Source: Isoetes taiwanensis (lineage: Eukaryota > Streptophyta > Lycopodiopsida > Isoetales > Isoetaceae). Taken from it: a stretch of DNA of 64,000 bases. Positions 46,070 to 58,547 of the stretch are shown one piece after another. Location: contig JAJEKV010000126.1 in the NCBI GenBank assembly GCA_021234155.1, positions 2,041,771-2,105,770 of the forward strand, written 5' to 3'. A model generated the notes under the pieces. That model was not told where the DNA came from and did no database searches. It saw only the letters and a list, made by a program, of their open reading frames with translations. Both the position numbers and the translations under genes were made by a program. The first letter of the stretch is position 1. Each line of letters begins with the position of its first letter.

Positions 46070-46200
46070 CAACCTGCCATAACTGCCACAGTTCCTACAG
46101 AAGCACCATATTTGCCATAGTTCCTACAGAAAAAATGGAAGCGCCATAGCCGCCACAGTGCCTACACAAGCATGGAGCCGCCATAGCCGCCATATTCGCC

Positions 46201-47833
46201 TGCTGCATCGGCATGCTTTCAGCCTAAACGCCAGAGGAATAAAACCCCAGATTCTTCTATTTCGCATCCACAGTGCCACCGTCAGCATTTACGGTATAAG
46301 AACGGTATTCTTATACGAATGCCATCCAGAACCTTTGACAATCTTAGGTTATAACGATAGGCTTCGTGATCGGGCAAACATTATATCTAGAAAGAGTTTG
46401 TTTAGATGTAACTTTACATCCCATGTGGTATAAATTGACATGCGGTAGCCATATATGAGCATTGACGCAGCGGGTGGGGTGCAATTTCTATGTTTTAAGT
46501 TTGGACTGGTGGATGGGCATGATCAAGAGTGCTAATCTAGAATTTCATTGATATGGTGTAAGAATGGTATCATTATGATGTAAGAGTGCTTGAGCCATAA
46601 CTTATTGTCTAGATGTGTTGTTGGATTCCTATAGCTTAAGTTTGAGATGTAATCACTTGCACAATCTCTAGCCTATAGTTAGAGGGAATGATGCAATACC
46701 CTTGCAAATTAAATTTTGAAGCATGTTGAAATAGAACATGGCAACCTTACTTAGTGACTATATATGGAGTTGTTTAGCATGATATGGAAAAGGTTGTGCA
46801 TGGGGAGTTAGTTAATGGGTCATTTTATAATGTTCATAATCAATCTTATAAGCTTAAATGAACATAGAGTATGTATGAGAGCTATAGTACAACATGGATG
46901 TTCAACCAAACTAGGACCGTAACATCTGCTTTTCGAGAACGGAAGTGAAAAAAGAATCATGACACTATAGATAGTAAACTCGTGAATCCAACAACCTGTA
47001 ATCGTGCATCTAACCTTGACAAGGCATGCCTGAGACCTTTCTCGATGTTTTTGAGGATGTTTGATGATCCCCTTTCTAGCGCTTGAGTCATCTGAGGGGC
47101 TGGGAGTTTCGATGCTTTCACTGCAACTACTGCCAATGGTGCATTGCATAGGCCCAAGAAGTGTAATGCCACTGACCTCCTAATCTGGAAAGTATGATAT
47201 GTGTTTTCCCTTATTTTGGAGTGTTTGTCGAAGCCCATAAGTGCACTAAGGAGGGTAACGGCGTCTTCTTCCCCTCGGGCTCAAATCCCTATGAAATACC
47301 ACTATTTGTGCTTGGGTTAATGCTGGAAGATAGTACCCGAGTGCTTTCCCCATTTTTTGCCCTGCTTTTGCCTTTCCTAACTTGTTCCTTTTCTTCTTGC
47401 CGAGGTACCATGGATATCTAATGCTAGTTAGTCATCGTGGTCTCTTTGCATCGCAAGAGAACTATCAAGGATGACACATCCTTCTCTTTCTTTCTCTCTC
47501 TTCTCGACTCAGCATGGAGCTTTGTGTTTTCCACAATAAAGCATGAATAGAATCTAATTGATTGGTGTACTATATAAATTTTTTTTAATCGAATCAGGTT
47601 CATCTAGCATCCCAACAAAGTAATCCGCGACACTAGAACCTTGAGGGGTATTCACTACCTATATAAAGCAGTGTAATTTGTTCTCATAAAAAATTCACTT
47701 CTAATATTCCTGGGCTGAGACGAGCCCACAGGTTGCCACGTCTATTTATTTAGGCCTTTCTAAAATAAGAGGAGAAAAAATTGATACTGCCACACGTGTC
47801 CTTTTCTTCTGGTCGAAGAAACCCATTACGGCT
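46201..47833. other. No supportable gene
   Basis: Short frames on both strands around 46820-47240 overlap each other antisense and show no family motif. Confidence 0.4.
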
Positions 47834-48079
47834 ATGGCTGGACCCAAGGCACCTCTGTTCACCCCTGTTCTGCCATCGCCTGTTCTGATGCAAGCAATGA
47901 TCCGGCAGGCTATTGCTTGGAGCTATGGAGGCAAGGGCCGCCGGAACAACCTCGCTATCATAATGGGCCGCTCACATGGGCTGCGGTTTTCTTGGGTCAA
48001 GTCCACCGGCTGGCTGATTCCGGTTTCCAGTAGCCGTTCACATATGGCTGACCTCCTTATTCTCAGCAGCTTAGATTAG
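47834..48079 (+). CDS. Candidate small protein of 81 residues, unidentified
   Basis: An ATG in a fair context (GCTATGGCTGG) opens a frame to the TAG at 48077-48079. The local base composition is more GC-rich than the surroundings. The product starts MAGPKAPLFTPVLPSP and has an Arg/Gly stretch near residues 33-38, with no known domain. It could be a true small gene, a first exon, or chance. I rank chance as quite likely. Confidence 0.2.
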   Translation: MAGPKAPLFTPVLPSPVLMQAMIRQAIAWSYGGKGRRNNLAIIMGRSHGLRFSWVKSTGWLIPVSSSRSHMADLLILSSLD

Positions 48080-48160
48080 AAACAATATGTATCACCGCGT
48101 TTCAGCCAGAATAAAACCGGGATGGGATGAATCAAAATTGTAAAAATCCGAGATTGTAAC

Positions 48161-48285
48161 AAATTGGAATGGGCTCGAACAGATTGGGCTACAGCAGATT
48201 GGGCTAGAACTACAACAGCTGGGCAGATTGGGCTACAACAGATTGGGCAGATTGAGCTACAACAGTTGGGCTCGATGAGATTGGT
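48161..48285. repeat. Degenerate minisatellite, CAGATTGGGCTA type
   Basis: Irregular units built from AGATTGGGCTACAACAG and shorter variants (AGATTGGGC, CAGTTGGGCT) repeated about eight times. Confidence 0.8.
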
Positions 48286-49630
48286 ATTGCAAAATGAAAC
48301 GTCCTACTCAAAGCTGTATGAGGATGAATCCGGGTCGAGCAGTTAATGGATATAGGAGAAATAGAGCAGATTGGGTACAAAGAATGGGAGAAATAGGAGC
48401 GGAATGGGATGATTAGAAGCGGAATGAAGACTGAATGGCAGGAGCAGAATCGAGATCTGAAAAAAAAATCGAGGAAGATGGCCCTGATGGATTGCCTTTT
48501 CGATTTATTTGTAGTTCATTCTTCCCTCAATCACAGCTGCCCGATTCCAAGAATCAGGTTCATGTGAATGGGTTTTCTTTCACTGCTGAAACATCCCAGC
48601 TGATTAAGCCCTGAATCAGCCGAGCCCATTTTCCTAGGTCAGCTCGCGCGCCATGAACGGCGCGATGCTGAGAGCAAATTTAGCAGCTGCTGAAGTCTGG
48701 AGCAGCGCGTTTTTTTGGCCCCATGTGAACGGCCCATAAGACGTACTTTCGAAGGGTATGGCGCCTGTGGTAGATGTCCTCTGCAACCGGGTCCTCAGTT
48801 GAGGAGTTTCTGGGCCCGAAGCACCCAACATATTGATCTCGACTGCCCCAAAGGTAGCGTGTTCTTCAACCGCCCCGAAGTTTCCGGATATGGATGCGAA
48901 CGCGGGTGCTTCTTGGCTATGGCGTAAAGGGCACTACAAAAGCTCTTTTTTTTTCCACAAAGGCAAGGGCGATGGCGGCAAAGTAAGCCGCTGATGGATC
49001 TACCGGCGCCTACGGCATACCCATACTTGGCTCTCATCGTTTCTTCTTACGCTTGGCTTTGCACCCATCTCCATTTGCCCGTGATCCGATTGGCACAGCC
49101 ACACTGGCATGTGCAAGAACATGTTATTTTTTTTATTCCGCTTGGAATGATTTCCTGATCAATTGCTAAACTAACTTTTTTTCTTGCAGGCAATCACCTG
49201 TTTATTGTCAAGCAAATGTAGGCAATGGCTTGCTACGTCGGCTGCCGAAGTTTGATCCAGTGTTATATTTAATCTGCAAGGAACTCGTCGAAAAAGAGCT
49301 GATAATCCATGGCGATTTCTATAGCTGCTACTTTAAACTTTGCTAAGGCAGAGATTTTGGGCACTATTCTGGCGATGGCAGATAAGAAGTGTAGCAGCAA
49401 AGAGATCTCCCTTGATTTTTTCTGTCGGTGAGGAGCTGAAGTCATGAAATCGATGAGACAAACCATGGAGAACTAGAGCCTTTTGAGGTGAGTCTCTGTC
49501 GCGTAAAACATGGTTAGGGATTATTATGGTTGTTTAGGGTTTAATCAGTGCATGAAGAGCTTCTACGATGCGTGCAAATTTATAAACCAACATTACAGGA
49601 CATAAACGCAATTGGCTTCTTCATGGATTG
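48286..49630. other. GC-richer stretch with short overlapping frames, no identified gene
   Basis: Between 48640 and 49050 both strands are open for 65-80 codons. The plus frame 48715-48927 is Cys-rich (ACGRCP, YGCERGC), but none matches a family. At 49303 an ATG in good context opens 41 codons (MAISIAATLNF), with an antisense frame over the same bases. I treat these as unproven. Confidence 0.35.
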
Positions 49631-49762
49631 ACCCTTCTGTCAAACCAGTCTTAGCTTGCCACTGTATGTGTTGCACCCCTCTGTCAAATCAGTCTTAGCT
49701 TGCCACTGTATGTCTTGCACCCTTCTATCAAATCAGTCCTAGCTTGCCACTGTATGTGTTGC
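49631..49762. repeat. 44-bp tandem repeat, three units
   Basis: Units start at 49631, 49675 and 49719 with ACCC(T/C)TCT and contain AGCTTGCCACTGTATGT; only a few substitutions. Confidence 0.9.
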
Positions 49763-52600
49763 ATATTTGTTGAGCTTAAATCAAATGTGCAGGTAGCCTT
49801 CCATGTCATATTGTTTTTCCCACATGCAATGGAAACCTGGAGGCAGATTATGTTCATAGCTGGCTCCTTTCTTATTTTCTTCCCTCCTTGATGTCCAGCA
49901 TATGCTACCGTGATGGCTAGATAAATGGATTCCTTGGGGTTAGAAGAGTTTCCAATTGTTGAAGTGTTGTGGTATGTATTTGCTCTAGATGCACCTAAAC
50001 TAATATGAAAGAAGTAGATTTGTTGCCATTGCTTTGGTCCAACATACATCCTTTTGCATAACAACAAGTTTGCTTCCAAAAGGTACTGCCAATTTGTGCA
50101 GCTAAATTATTACCAGTATCTTGGCAAAACTGGTTGAGGCTTCTTTATTTGTATATTGATTTGCTGTTTGCAGGATATTTCTGTGTACCATTTAGAAAGC
50201 AACTTTTAGAATATTACAGGGGTAGGAAGGCAATAAGAGAATAGGAGAATCGGAAGAGAACATATTGACATGCTTAGCAGGGTTAATTACGCAGGTATTT
50301 GCTTTTCATATCAGTGGTTTGGATATACAGACTCATGTTCTTTAGTTTTTCTTTTCATTTCTTCTTTTACGTTCGAAAGGATCTGAAATTATCAAGTGCT
50401 TATGATGAAAACTCAGGTCTAAATGTATCTTACATGGCATGAATGTCTTTATGTTTGGCGCCGACTTCTTTTGACAAGGTTTGTCAAACATATTGCATCC
50501 TTCTTACAAAATTGAGAAATATCTCTTCCAGGTGTTTTGAGTGCATTTCAATATGTAGCATTATAACAGGGGCATTATAACAGGCATGGTTTTTATATGA
50601 TTTCATGGGCGTATTGCACGAGGCATACTAATTAGTATATCTAGAGTGCACACTGGATTCTCATATTTGAATGGCATTTTATCTATGGTTTTGCAATGGT
50701 TTTGCCTTGCATGTTTTTGTTCCTTAAAAACTTAATTAATTTAATTTTATGAAGGACATGCAAGCAACGAGGCTTTCAACTTTAGGGTTAACTTTAGGGT
50801 TCGTGGAGAGGGGGATTTAGAGAATACAGAGACCATTTCGTACAGTTTCCTCCTCGCTATGGCTTCCACAGTTCGCGAGGATTATGAGCACGATGAGGCG
50901 AGCAGCGAGGTCAGTCTGCAGAGGCTTTGGAATGCCGGGGTTGCAACAAGGCTCCAGTGGGGCAAATGAAAAAAAAGGCAAAGGGAAGGTATTGAAGAAG
51001 AAAGGGGCCAGATGTCGGAATGCTGGCAAGCTAAATGCATGAGCAGTCTATGGATGATGTTGTAGGCAACGGACATGCTCGATCCCATTTCTTCGCATCG
51101 ATCGGGTCAGAGATGGTTCAGTTTGCTTTTCCTTGAGAGGAAAGCTCTGTTATGTCTCGTTTTGAAACAAGGCCACACGATTCTGGTGCTAGATATTCAG
51201 TTCAGTAATGCAAAATTTACTTGCCTTGAGCTACCTTCATAGTTATTTCTTTAAGGAATCGTTGCTTAGGGAAGCCCGGATTACCTCAAAGACATGTTTC
51301 TTTTGGAGCATAATATCCATCTTCATCTTACTTTTTTCTTGGATTGTCTATAGAAGCGTATCTAGTGTAATTTGATCCTAGCGTTTGAAGATTTGATTGG
51401 TGTGAAGTTTTAGGCGCATTAAAAATGAAATGCCGTATGGTGTGAGATGGAAGCATCGATATGAATCTTGCATCCGATTCCAACGAGCTCATAAGATCCA
51501 CCTTAGTTTCTCGCTCATCCGTATTTTCTCCGAATCCATGTTTTTGCCATCAATGTTTTTCACATCTTTAATTGCTTTGTTTTCATTTGTGAAATAGACA
51601 GAGGGGACCTATTGGCGGCTTACCACCGCCTTGCATCCTTAAAATATTAACAACCCCCTCTCTTTTTTGGATGGGAGCGCCAGAAAAGTTTGTTTGTTTA
51701 AGTAATCGGGACTTGACTTGACTCTTCTCGCTATCATCATCGGTCAGTCTTTTGAGCACATACCGCCTATGCTTCTCTCCCGATCAAATGCACACCATGA
51801 TTCTCCTAATCAAATGCACAACGCCGGGATTCAAGCTCTTCAAGTGGCAAATCGTCTTCTCGCAAATGGCGTTCGGCAACAAACCGTGTTAGGAAGCGGA
51901 AGCTTTTGCAGGTTAGGCAACACAAGAGCAAGCTCAAAACATATTTGAGGAAATTTAGGTGGTCAAAGTACGATGGCGGCAAAGCAAGTCATTTTTTCAT
52001 ATGGCAAGCTATTGCACACAATTACTTTGCAAATGCTTTGGTAAAACCTTAAGTTCTCGATTCTTCACATTTGCCAAGCATTACGGATGGTGGTATGAAA
52101 TTGTAGAACATTCAGGGCACCTATGGTGGACCTATGGTGGAGACCTAGATCGATGCTATTGTCATGTCAAGGTAAGATTTGTGTGTTTCACCATTTTTGA
52201 GATCTCTTAATATTGTTATTCATTTCTTTTATTTCATTGTTCACACATTGTTTGGCGAGAATTCAACCAATATTTGCGTGGCTTTTAATTTTTTAACTCT
52301 ATTAGAATGTGAAAGCTACTTTTGTGTTGACAATCGATAAAACATTGACACATTTATTGCTTTGAAACAAGCTACAAAAGTTTCTCATGAGCAAGCAAGT
52401 TGGAGAGGTTATTGTACAAAAGCAGTTGGTTTATTATTAGACACAATGAAATGGTGTATTCTCAAATTTAATATAATTGTTCAAGTGCATAATTTACAAA
52501 TATGTTTAGTTTGGAGACTCCACTATTATAATAAATTAACATTATTAACATAAACACATAACACATATTGCTACATGTTTTTTAAATGTCTTTTATATTC
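49763..52600. other. No firm gene; one possible first exon
   Basis: At about 50861 a plus-strand ATG in good context (GCTATGGCTTCC) opens an acidic stretch (MASTVREDYEHDEASSE) and meets a plausible splice donor, GAG followed by GTCAGT, near 50911. I could not find a matching downstream exon. Nothing else in the stretch is supportable. Confidence 0.25.
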
Positions 52601-52651
52601 TCACGTCTTTTTTTTTTATGGCCCGAAGGGCCAAAAAAATTTTTTAGTATA

Positions 52652-53102
52652 ATAACCAACACATAACTACCATTGACATTAATAAATATAACCATTGGAT
52701 CCAACACATTTAAATTAAAATCCCCCTTAAACCCCCTTTGGTTTGGGTGCATATTCACACGGGGTGACGTGGGCGCCGAGAGCCCTCATAATTGTATTTT
52801 TGGACGCATCTAAATCAACACCATATAGTATTCCTATTGAAATCTTATAGTATTTTGCTTAATCTTATTATACAAGATAGCAAATCTTGTACTTGCATAC
52901 CCCACAAACGAGGAATTTTACGTACGGTGTAGATTATGGAATAAGGGGCGAATATGCCAATCCGACAGCTCTCGATGCCCGGAGTCACCCCCCGTGTGAA
53001 TATGCACCCAAACCAAAGGGGGTTTAAGGGGGATTTTAATTTAAATGTGTTGGATCCAATGGTTATATTTATTAATGTCAATGGTAGTTATGTGTTGGTT
53101 AT
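52652..53102. repeat. Long inverted repeat (two 117-119-bp arms, 215-bp spacer)
   Basis: The left arm 52652-52768 and right arm 52984-53102 are reverse complements, identical by eye except for two extra C in a C run. The arms include CCATTGGATCCAACACATTT and CCCTTAAACCCCCTTTGG. A transcript would fold into a long hairpin. The left arm is preceded by a GGCCC-GAA-GGGCC hairpin flanked by T and A runs (about 52608-52639). Confidence 0.9.
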
Positions 53103-53243
53103 ATTTATTAATGTCAATGGTAGTTTTTGTACGCTTTTCACTAAGGTTTTCCTATGATTTCGTGATGTATTCAAATGGATGTACTAATGCGTACATCTAG
53201 AGTGCACCATTTCTGAGCCATTGATTTTAGCCCCTTTTTTTTC

Positions 53244-53414
53244 AATGGTCAACAACCAATGGCTCACAACAAAAGCCCTTTTTTTGTGCGTGTGGTGCAT
53301 AATGGTCAACAACCAATGGCTCATAACAAAAGCCCTTTTTTTATACGTGTGGTGCATAATGGTCAACAACCAATGGCTCACAACAAAAACCCTCTTTTTG
53401 TGTGTGTGGTGCAT
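53244..53414. repeat. 57-bp tandem repeat, three units
   Basis: Units start at 53244, 53301 and 53358 with AATGGTCAACAACCAATGG; a fourth begins at 53415 and fades. Because 57 is a multiple of 3, open frames appear in several phases on both strands. They are not evidence of coding. Confidence 0.93.
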
Positions 53415-53459
53415 AATGGGCACATGAAGGGCTTGAAGGGCGCATGTAGCGCAGTTTCC

Positions 53460-54060
53460 CCACCGACAACACATTTCTTATTATAACTTTTGATCCAGAG
53501 CTCTGTTTCAGATGATTTTTATTGCGTTGGAAAGCTCTCTCCGAGATCTTTTTGATAATGTATGATATGGATATGTTTGGTTAAGTATCTATGCTAAAAC
53601 AACAATTTTCCAGCCGGATTTGGTAGGCTTTCACATCCTACCAGTTGATTAATACAGGATTGCGCTATTGGATATTGTTTTATGGCTCATTCCGAATGAA
53701 GCTTGCAAAAAATTACCATGCATTTTTAGATTTTGAGGCAGTTATTAAGCAAATTCCAAGGCTTCTAGATCCTTGTGCTAACAAGCAGAAAAGTTTCCCA
53801 CTTTGGTTTCTCACCACAAGAATCCATGGAGGCCAAAGGCTGCTGTTAAATTCCAGTTGAAAAATGTTTGTGTATGGGTGTTGCAAACTTTATGACTTTC
53901 AGAATAATGGGATCAATCTGCTCTATCTTTATGGTAATTTTTACTTATGTTCTATTTGTTTTATTGTGATGAAATTCAAAAGCTACAGGTGATGAAAGCC
54001 TCAAATGAATTCTAGTTTTTTTCTGGTTTGAATTCTAATTTTTTTTGTCACACCAGAGGG
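53460..54060. other. No supportable gene
   Basis: A 71-codon frame at 53645-53860 has no recognisable motif and no splice context that I can defend. Confidence 0.4.
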
Positions 54061-54072
54061 GGTTGACGTCCC

Positions 54073-54304
54073 TTAAGGCCCCGAAGGGGCCAAAAAAATG
54101 TTTTTGCAATACAAATTATTATCCAACATATAAAAATTAAATCCCCCAACACATAACAACCAACACATAACAACCATTGACATTAACAACCAACACATAA
54201 CTACCATTGACATTAATTAACACAACCATTGGATCCAACACATTTAAATTAAAATCCCCCTTAAACCCCCTTTGGTTTGGGTGCATATTCACACGGGGGG
54301 TGAC
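54073..54304 (+). repeat. Third copy of the foldback sequence with its hairpin
   Basis: 54188-54304 matches the left arm at 52652-52768 in the same orientation. It is preceded by a GGCCCC-GAA-GGGGCC hairpin plus A run (about 54078-54100), as is the left arm. So hairpin and arm travel together as one repeat unit. Between them are extra tandem CAACACATAAC-type copies. Confidence 0.85.
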
Positions 54305-55149
54305 GGGGCTTATCATGTTTGGTCCTTACTGGAATAGCACTAAAGAATTCTTTATTAGGGCAATAGGCAAGCATGATAGAAAAGCACAATCCCTTTGATT
54401 CTGATAGAAAGAAAATGGCTGATGATTTTTTTCTATGGAAATTCAGTTTTTTCTTATTATATGGCTGCTACATGGTTTGTCAAAGCCAAGAGACAACTAT
54501 ATAGTGCCCCCAAGTAGAGCCCGCTCCTTTATAGTCATTATTGTAGCCCAGCAAATAGTATCTGTGAATGGTTTATGCCTTCAAAGTTTAGACATTTTAT
54601 TATGAAAACTCTAAATCCTCAATGTTTTAATGGATGATTTTGGAAATTTCGCCTTCTCGCAAATAAGTTTGTGTGGTTCGAAGTGGATAATGTCTTTGAG
54701 GCAAAAAATAATTACAAAAAGTGTCACACAATGGCATAAGAGCTCCACACAACATCCGTGTGCTAAAAAACACGAGAGAGTTTTCACATTGATTAGCATC
54801 CAACTCAACATTCCTTTAGTAAATAAAGTTCTCTAATTATTGCCATTATGACTTGGTGTTGCCCTATATTGGACCTATGTTTAAATGTGACCTTGTTAGA
54901 TTTGTTTAATGATATGCTCAATGATATTAACATGTTAGTCATCAATATAATATTCATGTATTACAGTGCATAAATATGTATAACATCACTTCTAATAAAT
55001 TTGGATATACTAATTATTGTAGCAATGCGTGTAAGGCTCGCATATTCAAGAACATCTTCGCATCATTGCGAAAAGCCTAGAAGTTTAGTCTTATAAATGA
55101 TATAAACATACTAAAGGCATGTTGTCCAAGAGTGTATCTCTTCCTCTCC
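54305..55149. other. No supportable gene
   Basis: AT-rich, short antisense-overlapping frames only. Confidence 0.4.
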
Positions 55150-55291
55150 AGTTGACATCTAATATTCACAAAGCATAAAATACTAAAGTTAAAGCATCAA
55201 ACATACTCGAAAAACTAAGAAGTTGACATCTAATATTCACAAAGCATAAAATACTAAAGTTAGAGCATCAAACATACTCGAAAAACTAAGA
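55150..55291. repeat. 71-bp tandem duplication
   Basis: Two adjacent copies starting AGTTGACATCT at 55150 and 55221, with one internal difference (TTAAAG/TTAGAG). Confidence 0.92.
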
Positions 55292-55563
55292 AATTTTGGT
55301 AGACAATTCAATACTTCAACTGCAAGTAAAATATATAACTATTTGACAGCCATGTTTGCCTTGTGAGTACTTTGAGATACCCGCAACTCTCAATTGCACT
55401 GAGTTTGATTAGGGAGTAATGAAAGGCCGAGAGAAAGATTGATTAAGATAAGATAATAGGGTGAGCAGCACACTATTATCTGAACACAGTTCAATTTTTG
55501 TATGTTCGGAACTTAGATTCTTATGATTTAATGCAAAACATCTTTCGTAACGAGTCGTTATGG

Positions 55564-56882
55564 TCAATATTCTTCTATCGTGCAGGCACTGAACACAAGG
55601 CAACAAAATGCAGGTTCAAATTCTGCATGTTCTAGCATGTATAGACGAGTTGGGGAAGAGAAACGTTCGCGGCGGCCTTGGCCGCCGCGATAAGTTTCTT
55701 GTATAACTAAAAGCATGAGCTCTTGAAAGTGAATTGTCCCATTATACAGTACCATATCAAATAACCAACAAAGTTGCATCATGTCACCCATCGGATTATC
55801 ATCATGGTCTGCAAAAATTATTTCCCAACCAATATTCTTAACGGGATCCTCTCCATTGTACAATGTCTTCTAAGGAACAAAATAGACTATTTTAATGTAA
55901 GGAGATATACTACCATTTATTTTAATCCACATTTCGCTCCACATATACTGATCACATTTTTACAAACATGTATTCAAACAAAGCAAGCCATCCCTCCAAG
56001 GCCTCATTCCATAGCGTGTGCACCTTCTTAAAGCCATCAATCTGGCCAATCCTAGCACCTTTATGTTCTTAAGTTTCAGCGAAAACAATGACATCCAAGC
56101 TTTCAAAAGCTAAAACATTCCATACACCAAACCTGAGGTTTTAAGTCCCTATCCGCAATCTCAAACTTGGACTCGACCACCTTGTATATATCCATTCTTA
56201 CCCATTGCTTTCAGTTCCTTCACCTCAAATAATAAACTCCTCAGTAGTTCACTGGGCATTAGATCCTTAGCCAAATGTTTTGCCCTTTTAGCACACCTCT
56301 ACTATGCAAGACTCTATCTCCAGTCAACATCCAGATTCAACGTTCAACATTTGGAAACGCACGGGCCTAGGTCTGTCTCAACTTATTTTCAACAATTTTA
56401 CAGCTTTGCACACCTGGATCATGAAGAGACACTACATCCTTAATAATTGCCTTTTCAGATTGCCTTTTTCCTCCAACAGAGAATTCCATATTCATTTGGC
56501 ATTTGCACGTGCTTGTTCTTCTTTAGCCCTCTCATCAAGAAGCATGGAAACTCTAACTTCCACCTCTTCTAAAATGTGATGAAATGTCTTCTCTTTTGCC
56601 TTAAAATCATTACCTTCCTGCATGGCTTTCAAATCCTTAATCTCTTGACGGGATACTAGAATTACTTGCTTAGCCGCTTCCATTGCCTCGTGCAAATCAA
56701 ACACTTCTTTTAGATGGCAGTTCTTTGCTTGCAAACTAGTTATTTGTAATTTGCAATTTTCCTCAGTACGTTGAATTTTTGCAAAGATCTCAATCTCCAC
56801 AGCTTTCGAAGTCCTCTCAATCCAAAAAGTTTTGTCAGCAGTGACTGGTAGCAGGCAGGTACCAACTTCGTCGGCACTGTAG
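55564..56882 (-). pseudogene. Degraded coiled-coil coding sequence, cut by copia 2
   Basis: On the minus strand an open frame runs about 130 codons from the copia 2 boundary (56882) to the stop at 56492. It is rich in Glu, Lys, Ala and Leu with heptad-like spacing (EIKDLKAMQEG, ILEEVEVRVSMLLDERAKEEQ), so a coiled coil is likely. Downstream the frame decays until a second 99-codon open block (55863-55564) that includes NIGWEIIFADHDDNPMG. I do not recognise the family; a host gene or the gag of an old element are both possible. The frame's opening at the LTR edge implies copia 2 landed inside it. Confidence 0.4.
55668..55689. repeat. Perfect GC-only palindrome
   Basis: Arms CGCGGCGGCC and GGCCGCCGCG around TT, a 10-bp stem in otherwise AT-rich DNA. 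Confidence 0.9.
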
Positions 56883-57089
56883 TGATAGAATATTTCATTC
56901 TACGTGTCATATGATGACTAGACACTTTTGCTGACGTGGCATGTAGCACGCTTGTTGCTGACATGGCAAACCTTTATAAGCCATAGTCATGAGTATAGTT
57001 AATCATCCAGTTGGGAAGCTCAGGGAGGAAGCGTCTCTGTTTTGTATCTTCTCAATATTTTCAATATATTGAAAACCTAAAGTCTTTCA
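56883..57089 (+). repeat. Copia 2 5' LTR
   Basis: 207 bp, starts TGATAG and ends TTTCA, directly abutting the primer-binding site. Confidence 0.9.
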
Positions 57090-57102
57090 TGGTATCAGAG
57101 CC
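57090..57102 (+). other. Copia 2 primer-binding site
   Basis: TGGTATCAGAGCC, complementary to the initiator tRNA-Met 3' end, no gap after the LTR. Confidence 0.9.
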
Positions 57103-57494
57103 GGTTTTTGAAAAGGAGAGACAGTGCAATTGTGGACGTCAAGCTTTTTCTAGTCTTTTTCTATATTTGGAGTTTTCCAAGTTTAGCCTTATCAACTGGA
57201 GCGGATTTGGGCTGGCTTTTTAATGAGCCTATTCTTATCAAGATTCGCTGAATCAAGGTTGTGTTCTTGCATTTCTTGCAAGAATCTTGACGTAGAGGTG
57301 GTTCCTCAGAATTTTCAGATTGTGGCTGAAATTTGGTCTTTCTTTGGAATTTCTTCACTGATAAGGTCGGTTTTAAGAAGTCTACTTGAATGCTAATCGT
57401 CTTGGTGTATCTTTGCATCAGATCTGATAGTTCTTGCAGGATTCTTTAAATTCTTTTAGATCTTTGTGATATGTATTGCAGTTTCTGAAGTCAA

Positions 57495-58527
57495 ATGGCT
57501 TCTTATACTGATCCCTGGAAGTATTTTACACATCCAGTATTGGATGCAGAGAATTATTTTACATGGAGGGATGCATTTGAAACGAATTTGAATTTGAGGG
57601 ATTTAGATGTTTTTCTTGCTACATGGAATCCTATCAATACAGATGATTAGAAGAAGGATATGTATGCCTTGAATCATCTTAGGGCCTGCATCTGCACAGA
57701 TTTTCAGAGGGATGTTAGAGGATATAAAACATTTACAGAAGCTTTTGCATATCTTCAAAAAACTTGTGTGCAAGAAGGAGAAGGGCAGCAAATCATGATA
57801 TGTAGAAAGATGGACAATCTTAGACTTGAAGATTGTACTAACATGAGGGATTACTTGTAACATGAGGGATTACTTGCAGCAGTTCAAAGTTTTGAGAGAA
57901 AAAATATTTGGAGCAAGAGGAAATATGAAAGAGATCACTCTTATCATGTATGTTTTGAAAGGGCTGTCAAAGGAAAATCAACATATCATTGATCATTATC
58001 AAATGAAAGTTAAAATCAAGATTACATTCAATCAACTTCAACAGAAGCTGCTGGATGCAGAATTGAATAGGAAGAGAAGAGATCACTATGAGCATGCACA
58101 TTACTCTACAGCTAAGGTTTCTTTGCCTTCTAATACTTCTTCTCTTACTTCTCCCATTAATTCTTCCACTGAATTAGCATCTAAGTCTTCATCTAGCCCT
58201 ATCACAACATCTAAAGAACCTTTTACTTGCTGGTTCTGTGGAAAGAAAGGTCATATTAAACGTGATTGCAGGAAGTTGCAATGTGAATTTGCACAGTATT
58301 CAAAAGCTCGTGCTGTTAAACAGGTTAAACAAGACTCGGTTCCAGCATCCAGTTCTCCAAAGCAGGAAACCAGTGCCAACGTATCTCATATTTCTATTGA
58401 TGATTTTGAGCTTGGGTTTCTAAATGTAGCAGCAGAGACCTTTGAAGAAGATACTTGGTTACTTGATTCTGCTGCTACTAAACATTTTGCAGGGAAATCC
58501 CAACTTTTTGACACATTAACACATTAA
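57495..58527 (+). pseudogene. gag: Copia 2 Gag and protease start
   Basis: The ATG at 57495 opens MASYTDPWKYFTHPVL, a copia Gag start. A TAG at 57648-57650 interrupts it. An exact 19-bp tandem duplication (57840-57877) then shifts the frame. The frame from 57862 includes the CCHC zinc knuckle CWFCGKKGHIKRDC at about 58227-58268 and the protease motif LLDSAATKHF near 58460-58489 (Asp-Ser-Ala rather than Asp-Ser-Gly). An 8-bp duplication at 58512-58527 ends it. Confidence 0.9.
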
Positions 58528-58547
58528 CACCTCATGATACTACCATA

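Noticed and set aside
48634-49037. Overlapping sense and antisense frames as a gene
   Set aside because: Both strands are open because of higher GC; no family motif or consistent start, so not annotated as coding.
53184-53486. Open frames on both strands over the 57-bp repeats
   Set aside because: Unit length is a multiple of three and lacks stops, so frames stay open mechanically; the peptide is just the repeat.
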